DNA of 64,000 nucleotides from Curvibacter sp. CHRR-16 (GTDB taxonomy: Bacteria > Pseudomonadota > Gammaproteobacteria > Burkholderiales > Burkholderiaceae_C). The stretch covers positions 186,001-250,000 of the forward strand of contig NZ_JAHCSH010000006.1 in assembly GCF_018474005.1 (NCBI RefSeq), given 5' to 3'. Positions 54,761-64,000 of the stretch are shown piece after piece; positions within the stretch are counted from its first letter, which is position 1, and each line of letters begins with the position of its first letter. The notes below the pieces were generated by a model. That model was not told where the DNA came from and did not search any database. It saw only the letters and a list, made by a program, of their open reading frames with translations. The position numbers and the translations under genes were made by a program.

Positions 54761-55332
54761 AACAGTTTCTCGACTTCATTCCTCTCGTCCTCTTTTTTGG
54801 CGCGTACAAGTTTTACGACATCTACGTCGCTACTGGCGTGCTGATGGCCGCTACCGTGCTGCAAATGGCAGCCATCTACGCCATCGACAAAGAACTCAAG
54901 ACCATGCACAAAGTCACCTTGGCCTTGATCTTGGTCTTTGGCACCCTGACCTTGGTGCTGCATGACGAGCGCTTTATCAAATGGAAGCCCACCGTGCTCT
55001 ACACCGCCACGGCCTTGGGTTTAGGTATCGCCATGTGGGGCTTCAAGAAGAACATGCTCAAAGTCATGATCGGTGCCCACTTGGAACTGCCCGAAGCCGT
55101 GTGGCACAAGCTGTGCGCGCTGTGGATTGGCTACGCCCTCTTCATGGCCGTGCTCAACGGCACGGTGGCCTACTGGTTTACCACCGATGCATGGGTCAAC
55201 TTCAAAATTTGGGGCTACGTCTTTCCCATCGCCTTCTTGGTCGGTCAAGGCATTTACCTCACCCCTTATTTGAAAGAGCAAGCCGCCACGCAAGACAAAC
55301 AGGGCGCGGACAAGGACACTTCGCATGACTGA
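54757..55332 (+). CDS. yciB: Septation protein A/YciB (inner-membrane protein)
   Basis: 191 residues with five hydrophobic segments. [37 protein letters not shown] is the classic IspZ/YciB N-terminus; [16 protein letters not shown] follows. The family affects cell division and envelope integrity. The C-terminal hydrophilic tail contains [12 protein letters not shown]. Overlaps msrB by four and bolA by eight bases. Confidence 0.94.
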   Translation: MKQFLDFIPLVLFFGAYKFYDIYVATGVLMAATVLQMAAIYAIDKELKTMHKVTLALILVFGTLTLVLHDERFIKWKPTVLYTATALGLGIAMWGFKKNMLKVMIGAHLELPEAVWHKLCALWIGYALFMAVLNGTVAYWFTTDAWVNFKIWGYVFPIAFLVGQGIYLTPYLKEQAATQDKQGADKDTSHD

Positions 55333-55603
55333 GGCCATGCAGCCGCCACGGGCTGTGGATTTGCAGCAACGGCTACAAGAACGCTTGCAAACCACCGTGC
55401 TCGAAGTGCTGGACGAAAGCGCCCAACACCACGGTCACAGCGGTGCCAACGGCTTGGGCTACGGCACCCACTTTCGGGTGCGCATCGCCAGTCCGCACTT
55501 CACTGGCAAAAGCCGGGTTGCGCAACACCGCCTTGTGTATGATGCGCTGCAAGACTTTATGGCCCTTGGGCTGCACGCACTGGCCATTGAAGTTGTGGCG
55601 TAG
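55325..55603 (+). CDS. bolA: BolA-family protein
   Basis: 92 residues. Small alpha/beta protein that binds a [2Fe-2S] cluster with monothiol glutaredoxins and influences morphology. [27 protein letters not shown] contains the conserved BolA loop with the cluster-facing His, followed by [10 protein letters not shown]. It lies in the order yciB-bolA-PPIase, seen in many Burkholderiales. Confidence 0.93.
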   Translation: MTEAMQPPRAVDLQQRLQERLQTTVLEVLDESAQHHGHSGANGLGYGTHFRVRIASPHFTGKSRVAQHRLVYDALQDFMALGLHALAIEVVA

Positions 55604-55666
55604 GAACTTCCTGCGCGCCAGCTACTCCACCATCTTTTGTTTCGCTTGAAAGAGGACTTTTCCCCC

Positions 55667-56452
55667 ATGAAACGCAATCTGCTCTCCAGCTTGGCCATTG
55701 CCAGCCTGACCCTGTGCCTGGGCGCATCAGCAATGGCGCAAAACATCGCCATCGTCAACGGCAAAGCCGTGCCCAAGAGCCGCGTAGATGTGCTGGCCCA
55801 GCAGGTTGCCCGCTCTGGCCGCGCCATCACCCCCGAAGTAGAAACCCAACTCAAAGAAGAAGCCATCATCCGCGAAATCTTCATGCAAGAAGCGCAAACC
55901 CGCGGTGTGGACACCTCTGACAGCGTGAAGAGCCAACTCGAACTGGCCCGTCAAACCATCATCATTCGTGAGTTGTTTGCCGACTACCAAAAGAAAAACC
56001 CCGTGACCGATGAACAAGCCAAGGCAGAGTACGACAAGTACGCCTCCGCCAGCGGCGGCAAGGAATACCATGCCCACCACATCTTGGTCGAGAAAGAAGA
56101 CCAAGCCAAATCCATCATCGCCCAGCTGAAAAAAGGTGCCAAGTTTGAAGATTTGGCCAAGAAACTGTCCAAAGACCCAGGCTCTGGCAAGAACGGTGGC
56201 GATCTGGACTGGGCCAACCCCGCCAGCTACGTGAAAGAGTTCTCCGATGCCTTGATGGCGCTGAAAAAAGGTGAAGTCACCACAACGCCCGTCAAGAGCC
56301 AGTTCGGCTACCACGTGATCCGCTTGGACGACACCCGCGAACCCAAGTTGCCCGACTTCAACCAAGTCAAGCCACAGATCGTCCAGCAACTGGAACAACA
56401 AAAACTGCAACAGTTCCAAGAGGAACTGCGTGCCAAAGCCAAGGTGGAATAA
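55667..56452 (+). CDS. Secreted peptidyl-prolyl isomerase (parvulin/PrsA-like)
   Basis: 261 residues from ATG 55667, with AGAGGA about ten bases upstream. Signal peptide ending AMA/QN. SurA_N-like helices, then the parvulin domain EYHAHHILVEKEDQAKSIIAQLKKGAKFEDLAKKLSKDPGSGKNGGDLDW and FGYHVIRLDDTRE, which carries the His, Gly-Gly and His-x-Ile-Arg features. Acts in the periplasm on folding outer-membrane proteins. Closed by a terminator. Confidence 0.94.
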   Translation: MKRNLLSSLAIASLTLCLGASAMAQNIAIVNGKAVPKSRVDVLAQQVARSGRAITPEVETQLKEEAIIREIFMQEAQTRGVDTSDSVKSQLELARQTIIIRELFADYQKKNPVTDEQAKAEYDKYASASGGKEYHAHHILVEKEDQAKSIIAQLKKGAKFEDLAKKLSKDPGSGKNGGDLDWANPASYVKEFSDALMALKKGEVTTTPVKSQFGYHVIRLDDTREPKLPDFNQVKPQIVQQLEQQKLQQFQEELRAKAKVE

Positions 56453-56473
56453 GCCCGCGCTACGGCATCCCCC

Positions 56474-56508
56474 AAAGCCCAGCAGCTCCCCAGAGCGCTG
56501 GGCTTTTT
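56474..56508 (+). terminator. Intrinsic terminator after the PPIase gene
   Basis: AGCCCAGC (56476-56483) pairs with GCTGGGCT (56497-56504) across a 13-base loop, followed by TTTTT. Confidence 0.8.
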
Positions 56509-56595
56509 GTTTTGGTGTTGACACATTTTTTTCTTGAAACCAACGTAGATTAGGCGCCTCTGATTGTTTGTTTTTGATTTGAATTGGAGCTCCTC

Positions 56596-58262
56596 ATGAG
56601 TGACCAGCGACAAGCCCCCAACATCAATCGCCGCGGCTTTATGGGAGGCGTTGCTGGCGTAGGCATAGGCATAGGCAGCACACTGATCGCGACAGAAGCA
56701 AAAGCGGCATCCCAGCCTCCATACAAAAAGCTGCTGGGCAAACAACTGGATGCGGCCCTGCACAAACACATCCAAACCGTGGTGGTGATTTATGCCGAAA
56801 ACCGCAGCTTCAACAACCTGTTTGCCAACTTCCCCGGCCTGGAAAAGCCACTCTCAACACTCCAAGCGGGCGAATTCCAACAACGTGACCGGGATGGCCA
56901 GTTACTGAATCAACTCCCCCCGTATGGGGCGGCGTGGTGCAAGCAGGCCCCCAAAGCATCGAGGGCGTGCTCTACGAAACCGCTCAGCAATACCAAAAGA
57001 ACCTGCCCAATGCGCCCTTTGCACTCAAAGGGCCCCAAGGCGAAGCGTTGCCGCTAGGGCTTGTCACCCGTGACCTGGTGCATGCGTTCTACCAAAACCA
57101 GATGCAAATCAATGGCGGCAAGAACGATGACTATGTAGCGTGGGGAGACTCGGGCGGCTTGGTCATGGGGCACTATGGCCAAACCCGCTACCACCTGCGC
57201 CTGTGGGACATTGCCAGCGAGTTTGTCCTGTGCGACAACTTCTTCCAAGGGGCTTTCGGCGGTTCTTTCTTGAACCACCAGTACCTCATTGCCGCCAAAG
57301 TGCCGTTCTATCCCAATGCCAGCAACTCGCCAGCACGCACCCAAATTGCCAAACTGGTGAGCGATGACCCGCGCGACACCCGCTTGGCCTTGGCCAGCGA
57401 TTCAGCGGCCAGCGCCATGGATGGCCCCGCCAAGTTTGGCCCCAGCGCCCTCACCCCCGATGGCTACGCCGTCAACACCATGGCACCACCGTACTGGCCC
57501 ACTTGGTCGCGCGACCCCAACCGCCCCGACTATGCCCTGCCCGCCCAACCCAATGTGCTGGTGCCACAGGTGCACGAGCACATTGGCGACAAGCTGACCA
57601 AAAAAGGCGTGGACTGGGCTTGGTACGCTGGCGCTTGGCAAGCCACCATAGATACCTACAAAGACTCCAACGGCATCCCCAAAATTCCGAACTTCCAGTA
57701 CCACCACCAACCCTTCAACTACTTCAAGAACTTAGGGCCCGAGTTTCCTGAAGAACGCAAAAAACGCCTGCGCGATGGAGGCTTGGGAGATGAGGACACG
57801 ACCAACCGCTTTCTGGCCGATGCGCAAGCCGGACGCTTGCCTGAGGTGACTTTTTACAAACCGCAAGGCAACCTCAATCTGCATGCGGGCTATGCCGATG
57901 TGGCCTCAGGAGATCGCCACATAGCACACGCCATCAAAGTACTGCGCAACAGCCCGCAGTGGAAGAACATGGTTGTCATCGTCACCGTTGATGAAAACGG
58001 GGGCTGGTGGGACCATGTAGCACCACCCCAAGGAGACCGCTGGGGACCGGGTACGCGTATTCCGGCACTGGTCATTTCGCCCTTTGCACGCAAAGGGACG
58101 GTCGATCACACCATCTACGACACGGCATCCATCCTGCGTTTGATCACCCGCATCCATGGTTTGGAGAAGCTAGAGGGATTGCAAGAGCGTGACGATGCCA
58201 TGGTGGCGCGCGGTCAAAAGCCCATGGGCGATTTGACCAACGCCTTGCACTTTCCCGCTTAA
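56596..58262 (+). pseudogene. Tat-exported acid phosphatase/phospholipase C-like gene with a -1 frameshift
   Basis: Two frames cover one gene: the first from ATG 56596 (GGAG at 56586-56589), the second from about 56919 to TAA 58262. They join at a run of six C (56916-56921) if one C is re-read, giving QLPPVWGG and about 555 residues. N-terminus: twin-arginine NRRGFM (11-16), so Tat export. The C-terminal half has VTVDENGGWWDHVAPP and IPALVISPFARKGTVDH, the AcpA/PLC (PF04185) metal-site pattern, with VVVIYAENRSFNNLF near the start. The same region is intact on both sides of the C run, so the defect is a single base. It is a real loss, a sequencing error, or slippage. Confidence 0.8.
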
Positions 58263-59050
58263 ACGGTCTTGCGCCTGAACACCAAACTCGTCGCCGAAGA
58301 AGCTGCCTTGTCCAAAGCGTAGCCGTCTTCGGCGAAGTCTTTCAGGCCCTCTACCGTCATCACCTGCTGCTGCGCCACGAAACGCGCCATCAGCCCCCGC
58401 GCCCGCTTGGCGTGGAAGCTGATGATTTTGTAGACGCCGTTTTTGTAGTCTTGGAAGACGCACTCCACCACATCGGCTTGCAGCGCCTTGCGATCCACCG
58501 CCTTGAAATACTCTTGCGAAGCCAAATTGAGCAACAAGCGGCTGCCCTGCTCTTGCAAGCGCTGGTTCAGATACGCAGCAATGCGCGTGCCCCAAAACTG
58601 GTACAGGTCTTTGCCATGCGCCCCCGCCAGCGCTGTCCCCATTTCTAGCCGATAGGGTTGCAGCCAGTCCAGCGGACGCAGCACGCCGTACAAACCGCTC
58701 AGAATGCACAAATGCTGCTGCAGCCACTGCAGTTGCGCAGCCGTCAGGGTTTTGGCGGCTAGCCCATCGTAGACATCGCCATCAAAAGCCAGCACCGCTT
58801 GGAGTGCGTTGTCCGGCCCTGACACAGGCGACCATGCGGCATAGCGCGCCACATTGAGCGCGGCCAGCTTGTCGCTCAGATCCATCAAACTGGCCACCTG
58901 CGGCACCGACAAGGGGCGCAGCAGGGCGATGAGCTGCTGCGACTGCGCGGTGAACAGCGGCTGCGTGTGCGGCAACTGGGCCAGTTCGAGCTTGTCAGCC
59001 AGTGGGGTTTCATAGTCCAGCGACTTGGCTGGGGACAACAGCATGAGCAT
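58259..59050 (-). CDS. yaaA: Peroxide stress protein YaaA
   Basis: 263 residues from ATG 59050 ([16 protein letters not shown], the canonical N-terminus; TTG 59056 is less likely). YaaA/DUF328 members bind DNA and lower intracellular iron after peroxide exposure in E. coli. Visible signatures: [30 protein letters not shown] and [15 protein letters not shown]. Its stop overlaps the convergent phosphatase gene by four bases. Likely cytosolic and monocistronic. Confidence 0.95.
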   Translation of the reverse strand: MLMLLSPAKSLDYETPLADKLELAQLPHTQPLFTAQSQQLIALLRPLSVPQVASLMDLSDKLAALNVARYAAWSPVSGPDNALQAVLAFDGDVYDGLAAKTLTAAQLQWLQQHLCILSGLYGVLRPLDWLQPYRLEMGTALAGAHGKDLYQFWGTRIAAYLNQRLQEQGSRLLLNLASQEYFKAVDRKALQADVVECVFQDYKNGVYKIISFHAKRARGLMARFVAQQQVMTVEGLKDFAEDGYALDKAASSATSLVFRRKTV

Positions 59051-59113
59051 GGGCAAACCTATTCAAACCACGTGGTGTATCGCAAAGGCGGGCAGTGTAG
59101 CGACAATGCGGGC

Positions 59114-59650
59114 ATGACACAGACCCGCCCCACAAGCCCTGCCGCCGCTGCCCCATTGACCCACTTCAACGCCCAAGGCGATGCCCACATGGTGGACATA
59201 GGCCACAAACCCGCCACGGCCCGCAAAGCCGTTGCCAGCGGCAGCATCGCCCTACTCCCCGATACGCTGGAGCGCATCACCAACGCCGCCGTCGCCAAGG
59301 GCGATGTGCTGGGCGTAGCACGCCTGGCCGGCATCATGGCGGCCAAGAAAACCAGCGACCTCATTCCCCTGTGCCACCCCATCGCGCTGAGCCACGTGGC
59401 GGTGGACTTCCAGCCCCAAGCGGGTGCTTGGCCAGACGACATGCGTAGCGCCGCCATCCACTGCCGCGCCACTGCCGAAACTGTGGGCGGCACGGGCGTA
59501 GAGATGGAAGCGCTCATGGCCGTGCAAGTGGCGCTACTGACCATCTACGACATGTGCAAAGCCGTGGACAAAGGCATGGAAATCCGCGACGTGCTGCTGT
59601 GCGAAAAACACGGCGGCAAAAGCGGCAGTTGGGTGCGGGACAAAGCATGA
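59114..59650 (+). CDS. moaC: Cyclic pyranopterin monophosphate synthase MoaC
   Basis: 178 residues from ATG 59114; an in-frame extension upstream lies over the yaaA start and is not used. MoaC converts the MoaA product to cyclic pyranopterin monophosphate in molybdenum-cofactor synthesis. Strings: [40 protein letters not shown] with the conserved His, [29 protein letters not shown] ([16 protein letters not shown]) and [10 protein letters not shown]. The stop overlaps the next gene by four bases. Confidence 0.95.
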   Translation: MTQTRPTSPAAAAPLTHFNAQGDAHMVDIGHKPATARKAVASGSIALLPDTLERITNAAVAKGDVLGVARLAGIMAAKKTSDLIPLCHPIALSHVAVDFQPQAGAWPDDMRSAAIHCRATAETVGGTGVEMEALMAVQVALLTIYDMCKAVDKGMEIRDVLLCEKHGGKSGSWVRDKA

Positions 59651-60732
59651 ACCGCATGCCTTGGCATCCAGCATTGGGGTGCGCTCTGCCCATCGTCCAA
59701 GCGCCCATGGCAGGCGTGCAGGACTACCGGCTCGCCGCCGCGGTATGCCAAGCCGGGGGCTTGGGCTCTTTGCCCGCTGCCACGCACACGGCTGAGAGCT
59801 TGCGCCAAGAATTGCTGCGGCTGCACCACGCCTTGGGTGCCGATGGCAACACGCCAACGCAGCAGCCCTACAACCTCAACTTCTTTGCCCACACCAGCCC
59901 CACACCCGATGCGATCCGCAACGCCCGCTGGCACGCACTGCTACAACCCTACTACGCCCAGTGGGGCCTGGTGCAAGACACAGGGCCAGCTAGCGCTGGC
60001 CGCCACCCTTTTGACGCCGCCATGGCCGACGTGGTGCAAGCCTTCCGCCCAGCGGTGGTGAGCTTTCACTTTGGCTTGCCAGCCCCTGACTTGCTAGAGC
60101 GGGTGCGGCGCAGTGGCGCACGCATTTGGTCTAGCGCCACCACCGTGGCTGAGGCGCGCTGGTTGGCCGACCACGGCGCAGATGCCATCATTGCCCAAGG
60201 CTTGGAAGCGGGTGGGCACCGGGGTATGTTTTTAAGCACCGACCTGCACACCCAGCTAGGCACCATGGCTTTGCTGCCGCAGGTTTTGGACGCTGTGCCC
60301 ATCCCCGTTATTGCCGCCGGAGGCATTGGCGATGCGCGTGCAGTGCAAGCTGTGCTGTCCATGGGTGCCTGTGCCGCCCAAGTGGGAACGGCCTATTTGC
60401 TGTGCCCCGAAGCCACCACCAGCCCCTTGCACCGCACTGCACTCCAGCAAGGCGATACGCCGACGGCACTGACCAATCTGTTCACTGGCCGACCCGCACG
60501 CGGTTTGGTCAATCGGCTGATGCGCGAACTGGGGCCGTTGCGCGAAGACATTCCACCCTTTCCCTTGTGCACAACCGCTCTTGCACCCTTGCGCCAAGCG
60601 GCTGAACCACAAGGCTGCAGCGACTTCACACCGCTGTGGGCAGGGCAAAACACGCATGCATGCCAAACCATGGCGGCAGGCCTGTTGACGCGCCAATTGG
60701 GCGAGGCCACAAAAACTGACGGAGCTCTCTAA
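59647..60732 (+). CDS. Nitronate monooxygenase-like flavoenzyme
   Basis: 361 residues, FMN-dependent TIM-barrel (NPD/2-nitropropane dioxygenase family). [32 protein letters not shown] holds the family N-terminus, [12 protein letters not shown] the catalytic His region, and [35 protein letters not shown] the phosphate-binding site. It oxidises propionate-3-nitronate-like toxins; a FabK-like role is less likely. The pairing with moaC by an ATGA overlap is probably a transcription convenience. Confidence 0.9.
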   Translation: MNRMPWHPALGCALPIVQAPMAGVQDYRLAAAVCQAGGLGSLPAATHTAESLRQELLRLHHALGADGNTPTQQPYNLNFFAHTSPTPDAIRNARWHALLQPYYAQWGLVQDTGPASAGRHPFDAAMADVVQAFRPAVVSFHFGLPAPDLLERVRRSGARIWSSATTVAEARWLADHGADAIIAQGLEAGGHRGMFLSTDLHTQLGTMALLPQVLDAVPIPVIAAGGIGDARAVQAVLSMGACAAQVGTAYLLCPEATTSPLHRTALQQGDTPTALTNLFTGRPARGLVNRLMRELGPLREDIPPFPLCTTALAPLRQAAEPQGCSDFTPLWAGQNTHACQTMAAGLLTRQLGEATKTDGAL

Positions 60733-60813
60733 ATTGGCGTAAACCCTGCTGTGCCCTCAAATGCACTTTTCCATACTGCATTTCCACCTAATTACACCCA
60801 ATGGGAGGCATGC

Positions 60814-61716
60814 ATGCTGAAAAAGCGTTTCTTTCGCCACGGGCTCATGATGATGGCATTTGCATTCATCTGCACCACCGCCTTTAGTACCAATTACTCC
60901 CTGTGGATCCATGGCCGCAAAAGCAGCCAAGACACCACGGCCACAGGCACGTACAGCAACTTTGCCAGTTATTGGGGCCCTGCCAGCGCCAGCGCCGGGG
61001 TCAACAAAATTGCCGTGAATTGGGATGGTTACAGCCACATATCCACCCAAAACTCGGTCATTCGCAACGCGCTGGATTGCTATTGCACAGGCGACAACTG
61101 GTGCTATGTTGCCGCGCACAGTGCAGGTGACTTGCAAATTGGCTACGCCCTATCGCTCTACGGCAGCAGTACACGCAATGTGAAAACCCCATCGCCAGCA
61201 TCCAACGGCACTTGCAGCAATGTGAGCAGCGGCGCCACCCAAACAGGCTGGAATATCAAATTTGTGGACATTGCAGCGGGTGCTGGCGGCGGCTCCGAAC
61301 TGGCGGACGTGGGTAGCTGGACGACGTCATCGGGTTTGGTGCAAGACCTCAAAACAACTACCGCACGAGCGCTGTACGACCACAACATCACACAAGGCGT
61401 ATGGTTCAACATGTATGCAGGAGCCAAAGGCACGCTGTACTCGGCCATATTGCCCGGCCAAGACGACGAAGCGGTGGCCTATCACTCGGCGGGAGGGGTG
61501 GCTGGCAGCGCTGGGCGTAGCCTGTGCAACCCCGGGGATTGGTTCTGCAGCAACCTCACAACTGGCACATCCGCCAACCAAGATGGCTCGACCAAGTGGA
61601 GTTACCACAGCGTCGCGTTCCGCGATACCAGCGAGTCCTATAACCACTACACCAACCAAAACTGGGAGGGTGTGGTGAGCTTGGTGCGTGCACACATGGC
61701 CAGCAATGCCCTATGA
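60814..61716 (+). CDS. Secreted alpha/beta-hydrolase-like protein of unknown function
   Basis: 300 residues from ATG 60814, with GGGAGGC close upstream. Signal peptide (MLKKRFFRHGLMMMAFAFIC) ends about residue 25. WIHGR (31-35) resembles an oxyanion HG motif, and VAAHSAGD (99-106) resembles the nucleophile elbow with Ser103, so a lipase/esterase-like fold is possible, but the His/Asp partners are not obvious. Six or more cysteines suggest disulfides. No known family is recognised with confidence. Overlaps the next gene by four bases, so the two probably act together. Confidence 0.55.
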   Translation: MLKKRFFRHGLMMMAFAFICTTAFSTNYSLWIHGRKSSQDTTATGTYSNFASYWGPASASAGVNKIAVNWDGYSHISTQNSVIRNALDCYCTGDNWCYVAAHSAGDLQIGYALSLYGSSTRNVKTPSPASNGTCSNVSSGATQTGWNIKFVDIAAGAGGGSELADVGSWTTSSGLVQDLKTTTARALYDHNITQGVWFNMYAGAKGTLYSAILPGQDDEAVAYHSAGGVAGSAGRSLCNPGDWFCSNLTTGTSANQDGSTKWSYHSVAFRDTSESYNHYTNQNWEGVVSLVRAHMASNAL

Positions 61717-62903
61717 AGCTGCGTCGTCGTCAAAACGGTATCAGCGCATGGTCACTCGCCAGTGGACTTGCTGTAGCAGCAGGTCTACTGTGGTGGCTAT
61801 GGGCCACCAGTGCGGCAAGCGAAGCCTCCTCAGCCAATAGCACCGCACAAGACGACCATGCCACATCGGCACCGATGCCAAACGCCTCTGCGTTGGAGCG
61901 CAGAGGCAATGCAGCATTGGCCCAACTGTCCCCGCAGCAAGAGCGGGTATTGCAAGCACGCCAAAGACTGCAGGCCTATCGGGAGTACTCACGCTACCCG
62001 GTGCAGTCGCGCCCGATTGACGAGCATCCTGAGCAAATCCTGCCCTTTGCGGACATACAAAGCAGCGTGCCACTGCAAAATAAGAAAGGACAAGCCAGCG
62101 GCATTCACCTGCTAGTGACACAAAACCGTGTTTTTTTGAGCGGGGCCGATACCGCTCGTTTCACCGTCGCACTGGTAGACAGCCAAAATCGCCCTTTGCC
62201 CGCCATCGTGCAAAGAGCCGTGGCCCGTGGCCTGCAAACCGATGGCAGCAGTACGGGCATGGTGAATTTGGCATTCAATGACAGCGGCACCCAAGGCGAC
62301 TCCGTTGCGGGAGATGGGGTATACAGCGTGCAATGGCAGCCCAGCAGCAGTGGCTTTGCCAATTTTGAAGGCACTATCCGCACCGAGGTCTACCTTTTGG
62401 GCACCGAAGACACAGGCCCTGGGCAAACCTATTTCGATCTGGTTTACACCCCGCTAGTACCAGCCACTTGGCTGGGCCAATCGTCCGAGCAAATGGAAAA
62501 CGGTTCGTTGGCTATCCAATTAGCCGCCCAAGTCAATGAAGCGGGAACCTACATCGTGACAGCCCGTGCCTATGACGCTCGCGGCAAAGCATTTGCACTG
62601 CTCACGGCCCGCAGTCCTGTTGCCACAGGGGTGCAAAACATTCGCTTTTTGCTGTTTGGAAAGTTGCTGCGTGACTACCAAATCCACTTCCCCATCACAC
62701 TGCGCGATGTGGATGGTTTCTTACTGCGTGAAGACCACTTCCCCGACCGCGCCTCCATGCCCCGCTGGGCGGGTGTTGCGCACACCAGTGCCAACTATGC
62801 ACTGGAAACTTTTTCGGACGCGACCTGGAGCAGTGAACAACGCACTCGCTACCTCAACGAATACGCCAAAGACCTGCAAGCGGCCGAGCAAGCATTGCAG
62901 TGA
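61713..62903 (+). CDS. Secreted/anchored protein with choice-of-anchor X-type domain
   Basis: 396 residues. A single N-terminal membrane segment (about 12-30) without a clear cleavage site. The middle contains [26 protein letters not shown] and [21 protein letters not shown], a calcium-binding-like beta-sandwich pattern seen in choice-of-anchor X proteins, and the rest is beta-rich. Probably a periplasmic partner of the upstream hydrolase-like protein: they share a four-base overlap, and both are exported. Function unknown. Confidence 0.6.
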   Translation: MKLRRRQNGISAWSLASGLAVAAGLLWWLWATSAASEASSANSTAQDDHATSAPMPNASALERRGNAALAQLSPQQERVLQARQRLQAYREYSRYPVQSRPIDEHPEQILPFADIQSSVPLQNKKGQASGIHLLVTQNRVFLSGADTARFTVALVDSQNRPLPAIVQRAVARGLQTDGSSTGMVNLAFNDSGTQGDSVAGDGVYSVQWQPSSSGFANFEGTIRTEVYLLGTEDTGPGQTYFDLVYTPLVPATWLGQSSEQMENGSLAIQLAAQVNEAGTYIVTARAYDARGKAFALLTARSPVATGVQNIRFLLFGKLLRDYQIHFPITLRDVDGFLLREDHFPDRASMPRWAGVAHTSANYALETFSDATWSSEQRTRYLNEYAKDLQAAEQALQ

Positions 62904-62974
62904 TGTCCGCCATGGACGCCAGCCGAGGGCCTGGCCTCGGTAAAATCCCGCCCTTGCTCTGGAACAACCCTCCC

Positions 62975-64000
62975 ATGTCTGACACCACCAACACCACGCC
63001 TGCACAGCCAGGTTTGCAATCCCTGTCCAAATCGTTCGAGCCCGCTGCGCTGGAAGCGCACTGGGGCCCCGAGTGGGAAAAGCGCGGCTACGGCATCGCT
63101 GGTTTCCGTGGCACAGGCGCGCCCGATGCCGCCGCCGCCAACGCGGGCCACAACTTCGCCATCCAACTGCCACCGCCCAACGTGACCGGCACGCTGCACA
63201 TGGGCCACGCGTTCAACCAAACCATCATGGACAGCCTGACCCGCTACCACCGCATGGCAGGCTACAACACGGCGTGGATTCCCGGCACCGACCACGCGGG
63301 CATTGCCACCCAAATCGTGGTGGAGCGCCAGTTGCAAGAGCAAGGCGTGAGCCGCCACGATTTGGGCCGCGAAGCCTTCCTGAAAAAAGTCTGGGAGTGG
63401 AAGGAAAAGTCCGGCAACACCATCACCACCCAAATGCGCCGCATGGGCGACACCGTGGACTGGAGCCGCGAATACTTCACCATGGACGACAAGCTGTCGC
63501 AAACGGTCACCGAGACCTTTGTGCAGCTCTACGAGCAAGGCCTCATCTACCGTGGCAAGCGCTTGGTGAACTGGGACCCGGTGCTCATGAGCGCCGTGTC
63601 TGACCTCGAAGTCGAGAGCGAAGAAGAAGACGGTTCGCTCTGGCACATCGCCTACCCCTTGGCCAACGGTTCGGGCCAACTGGTGGTGGCCACCACCCGG
63701 CCTGAGACCATGCTGGGCGACGTGGCCGTGATGGTGCACCCCGAAGACGAACGCTACAAACACCTCATCGGCCAGCAAGTCACGCTGCCGCTGTGCGGTC
63801 GCACCATCCCCGTCATTGCCGACGAGTACGTGGACAAAGCATTCGGCACCGGCGTGGTCAAGGTCACCCCCGCGCACGACCACAACGACTACCAAGTGGG
63901 TCTGCGCCACAAGCTGCCGATGATTTGCGTATTAACGCTGGACGCCAAGATCAATACCGAAGCGCCTGCGGCTTACCAGGGGCTGGACCGCTTTGCCGCG
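62975..64000 (+). CDS. valS: Valyl-tRNA synthetase (5' part, runs off the window)
   Basis: 342 codons seen; the C-terminal two thirds, including KMSKS, lie beyond the window. ATG 62975 gives [16 protein letters not shown] 62903 is in frame 24 codons earlier but the extra sequence does not look conserved. [15 protein letters not shown] is the class I HIGH-type signature, [17 protein letters not shown] and [22 protein letters not shown] are family blocks, and [19 protein letters not shown] with [24 protein letters not shown] belongs to the editing domain. Charges tRNA-Val. Confidence 0.96.
   Translation, partial: MSDTTNTTPAQPGLQSLSKSFEPAALEAHWGPEWEKRGYGIAGFRGTGAPDAAAANAGHNFAIQLPPPNVTGTLHMGHAFNQTIMDSLTRYHRMAGYNTAWIPGTDHAGIATQIVVERQLQEQGVSRHDLGREAFLKKVWEWKEKSGNTITTQMRRMGDTVDWSREYFTMDDKLSQTVTETFVQLYEQGLIYRGKRLVNWDPVLMSAVSDLEVESEEEDGSLWHIAYPLANGSGQLVVATTRPETMLGDVAVMVHPEDERYKHLIGQQVTLPLCGRTIPVIADEYVDKAFGTGVVKVTPAHDHNDYQVGLRHKLPMICVLTLDAKINTEAPAAYQGLDRFAA

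Noticed and set aside
56934-58262. Second half of the phosphatase as an independent gene starting at GTG 56934
   Set aside because: No ribosome-binding site, and the protein would lack the Tat signal and the first metal-site segment that are in the other frame.
62849-63910. A long minus-strand frame opposite valS
   Set aside because: valS is unambiguous on the plus strand (HIGH-type signature), so the opposite frame is a shadow.
1-64000. CRISPR arrays, insertion sequences, phage genes, tRNA or rRNA genes
   Set aside because: No regularly spaced repeats, transposase or integrase coding, terminal inverted repeats or cloverleaf pattern was recognised. Read by eye only, so short elements could be missed.

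Overview
The window looks like a chromosome segment of a betaproteobacterium, most likely Burkholderiales and probably Comamonadaceae-like. The evidence is the moderately high GC, a phasin gene with PHA-regulator-like sites, neighbourhoods such as pmbA/darP/mog, trmJ-cysE and clpS-clpA, and a complete exosortase-B (XrtB)/PEP-CTERM exopolysaccharide locus. The genus cannot be fixed from sequence reading alone. I see no rRNA, tRNA, CRISPR array or insertion sequence, and no gene-free stretch longer than about 200 bp.

Layout. 1-5.1 kb: end of queD, a membrane-anchored TPR protein, pmbA (minus), then darP-mog and a GT9-like glycosyltransferase. 5.2-9.0 kb: three tandem secreted family-1 pectate lyases; the first two share an almost identical 846-bp core. 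9.0-19.7 kb: trmJ-cysE-araC-eamA (minus), suhB, an isolated AAA ATPase, pncB-D-2-hydroxyacid dehydrogenase-rmuC (minus), a nitroreductase and a divergent phasin. 19.9-25.3 kb: acyl-CoA ligase, clpS, clpA and a patatin-like lipoprotein (minus).

25.3-52.6 kb is one large envelope-polysaccharide region: epsI and xrtB; a WecG-type transferase; a PKD/beta-helix lipoprotein; a tightly overlapping block of glycosyltransferases, an acetyltransferase and an asparagine-synthetase homologue; a flippase, GT2, epimerase and GT4 on the plus strand; then O-antigen-ligase-like protein, epsG, epsF, epsE, epsD, epsL, a cNMP-binding-domain protein, the initiating sugar-phosphate transferase, the LuxR-type regulator EpsA and a PEP-CTERM protein. 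The likely flow is: the initiating transferase primes undecaprenyl phosphate, the glycosyltransferases build the repeat, the flippase moves it, the ligase/polymerase and EpsF/EpsG control chain length, EpsE/EpsL export it, and XrtB processes the PEP-CTERM protein at the same envelope. A matching palindrome next to a promoter-like -35 element lies before both the PEP-CTERM gene and the export operon, which suggests one regulon, probably under EpsA.

52.7-64 kb: selO-msrB-yciB-bolA, a parvulin-type isomerase, a Tat-exported acid phosphatase interrupted by a one-base frameshift in a C run, yaaA (minus), moaC, a nitronate monooxygenase-like enzyme, a two-gene secreted cassette of unknown function, and the start of valS. 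All starts, functions and promoters were read by eye; no search or alignment was run.
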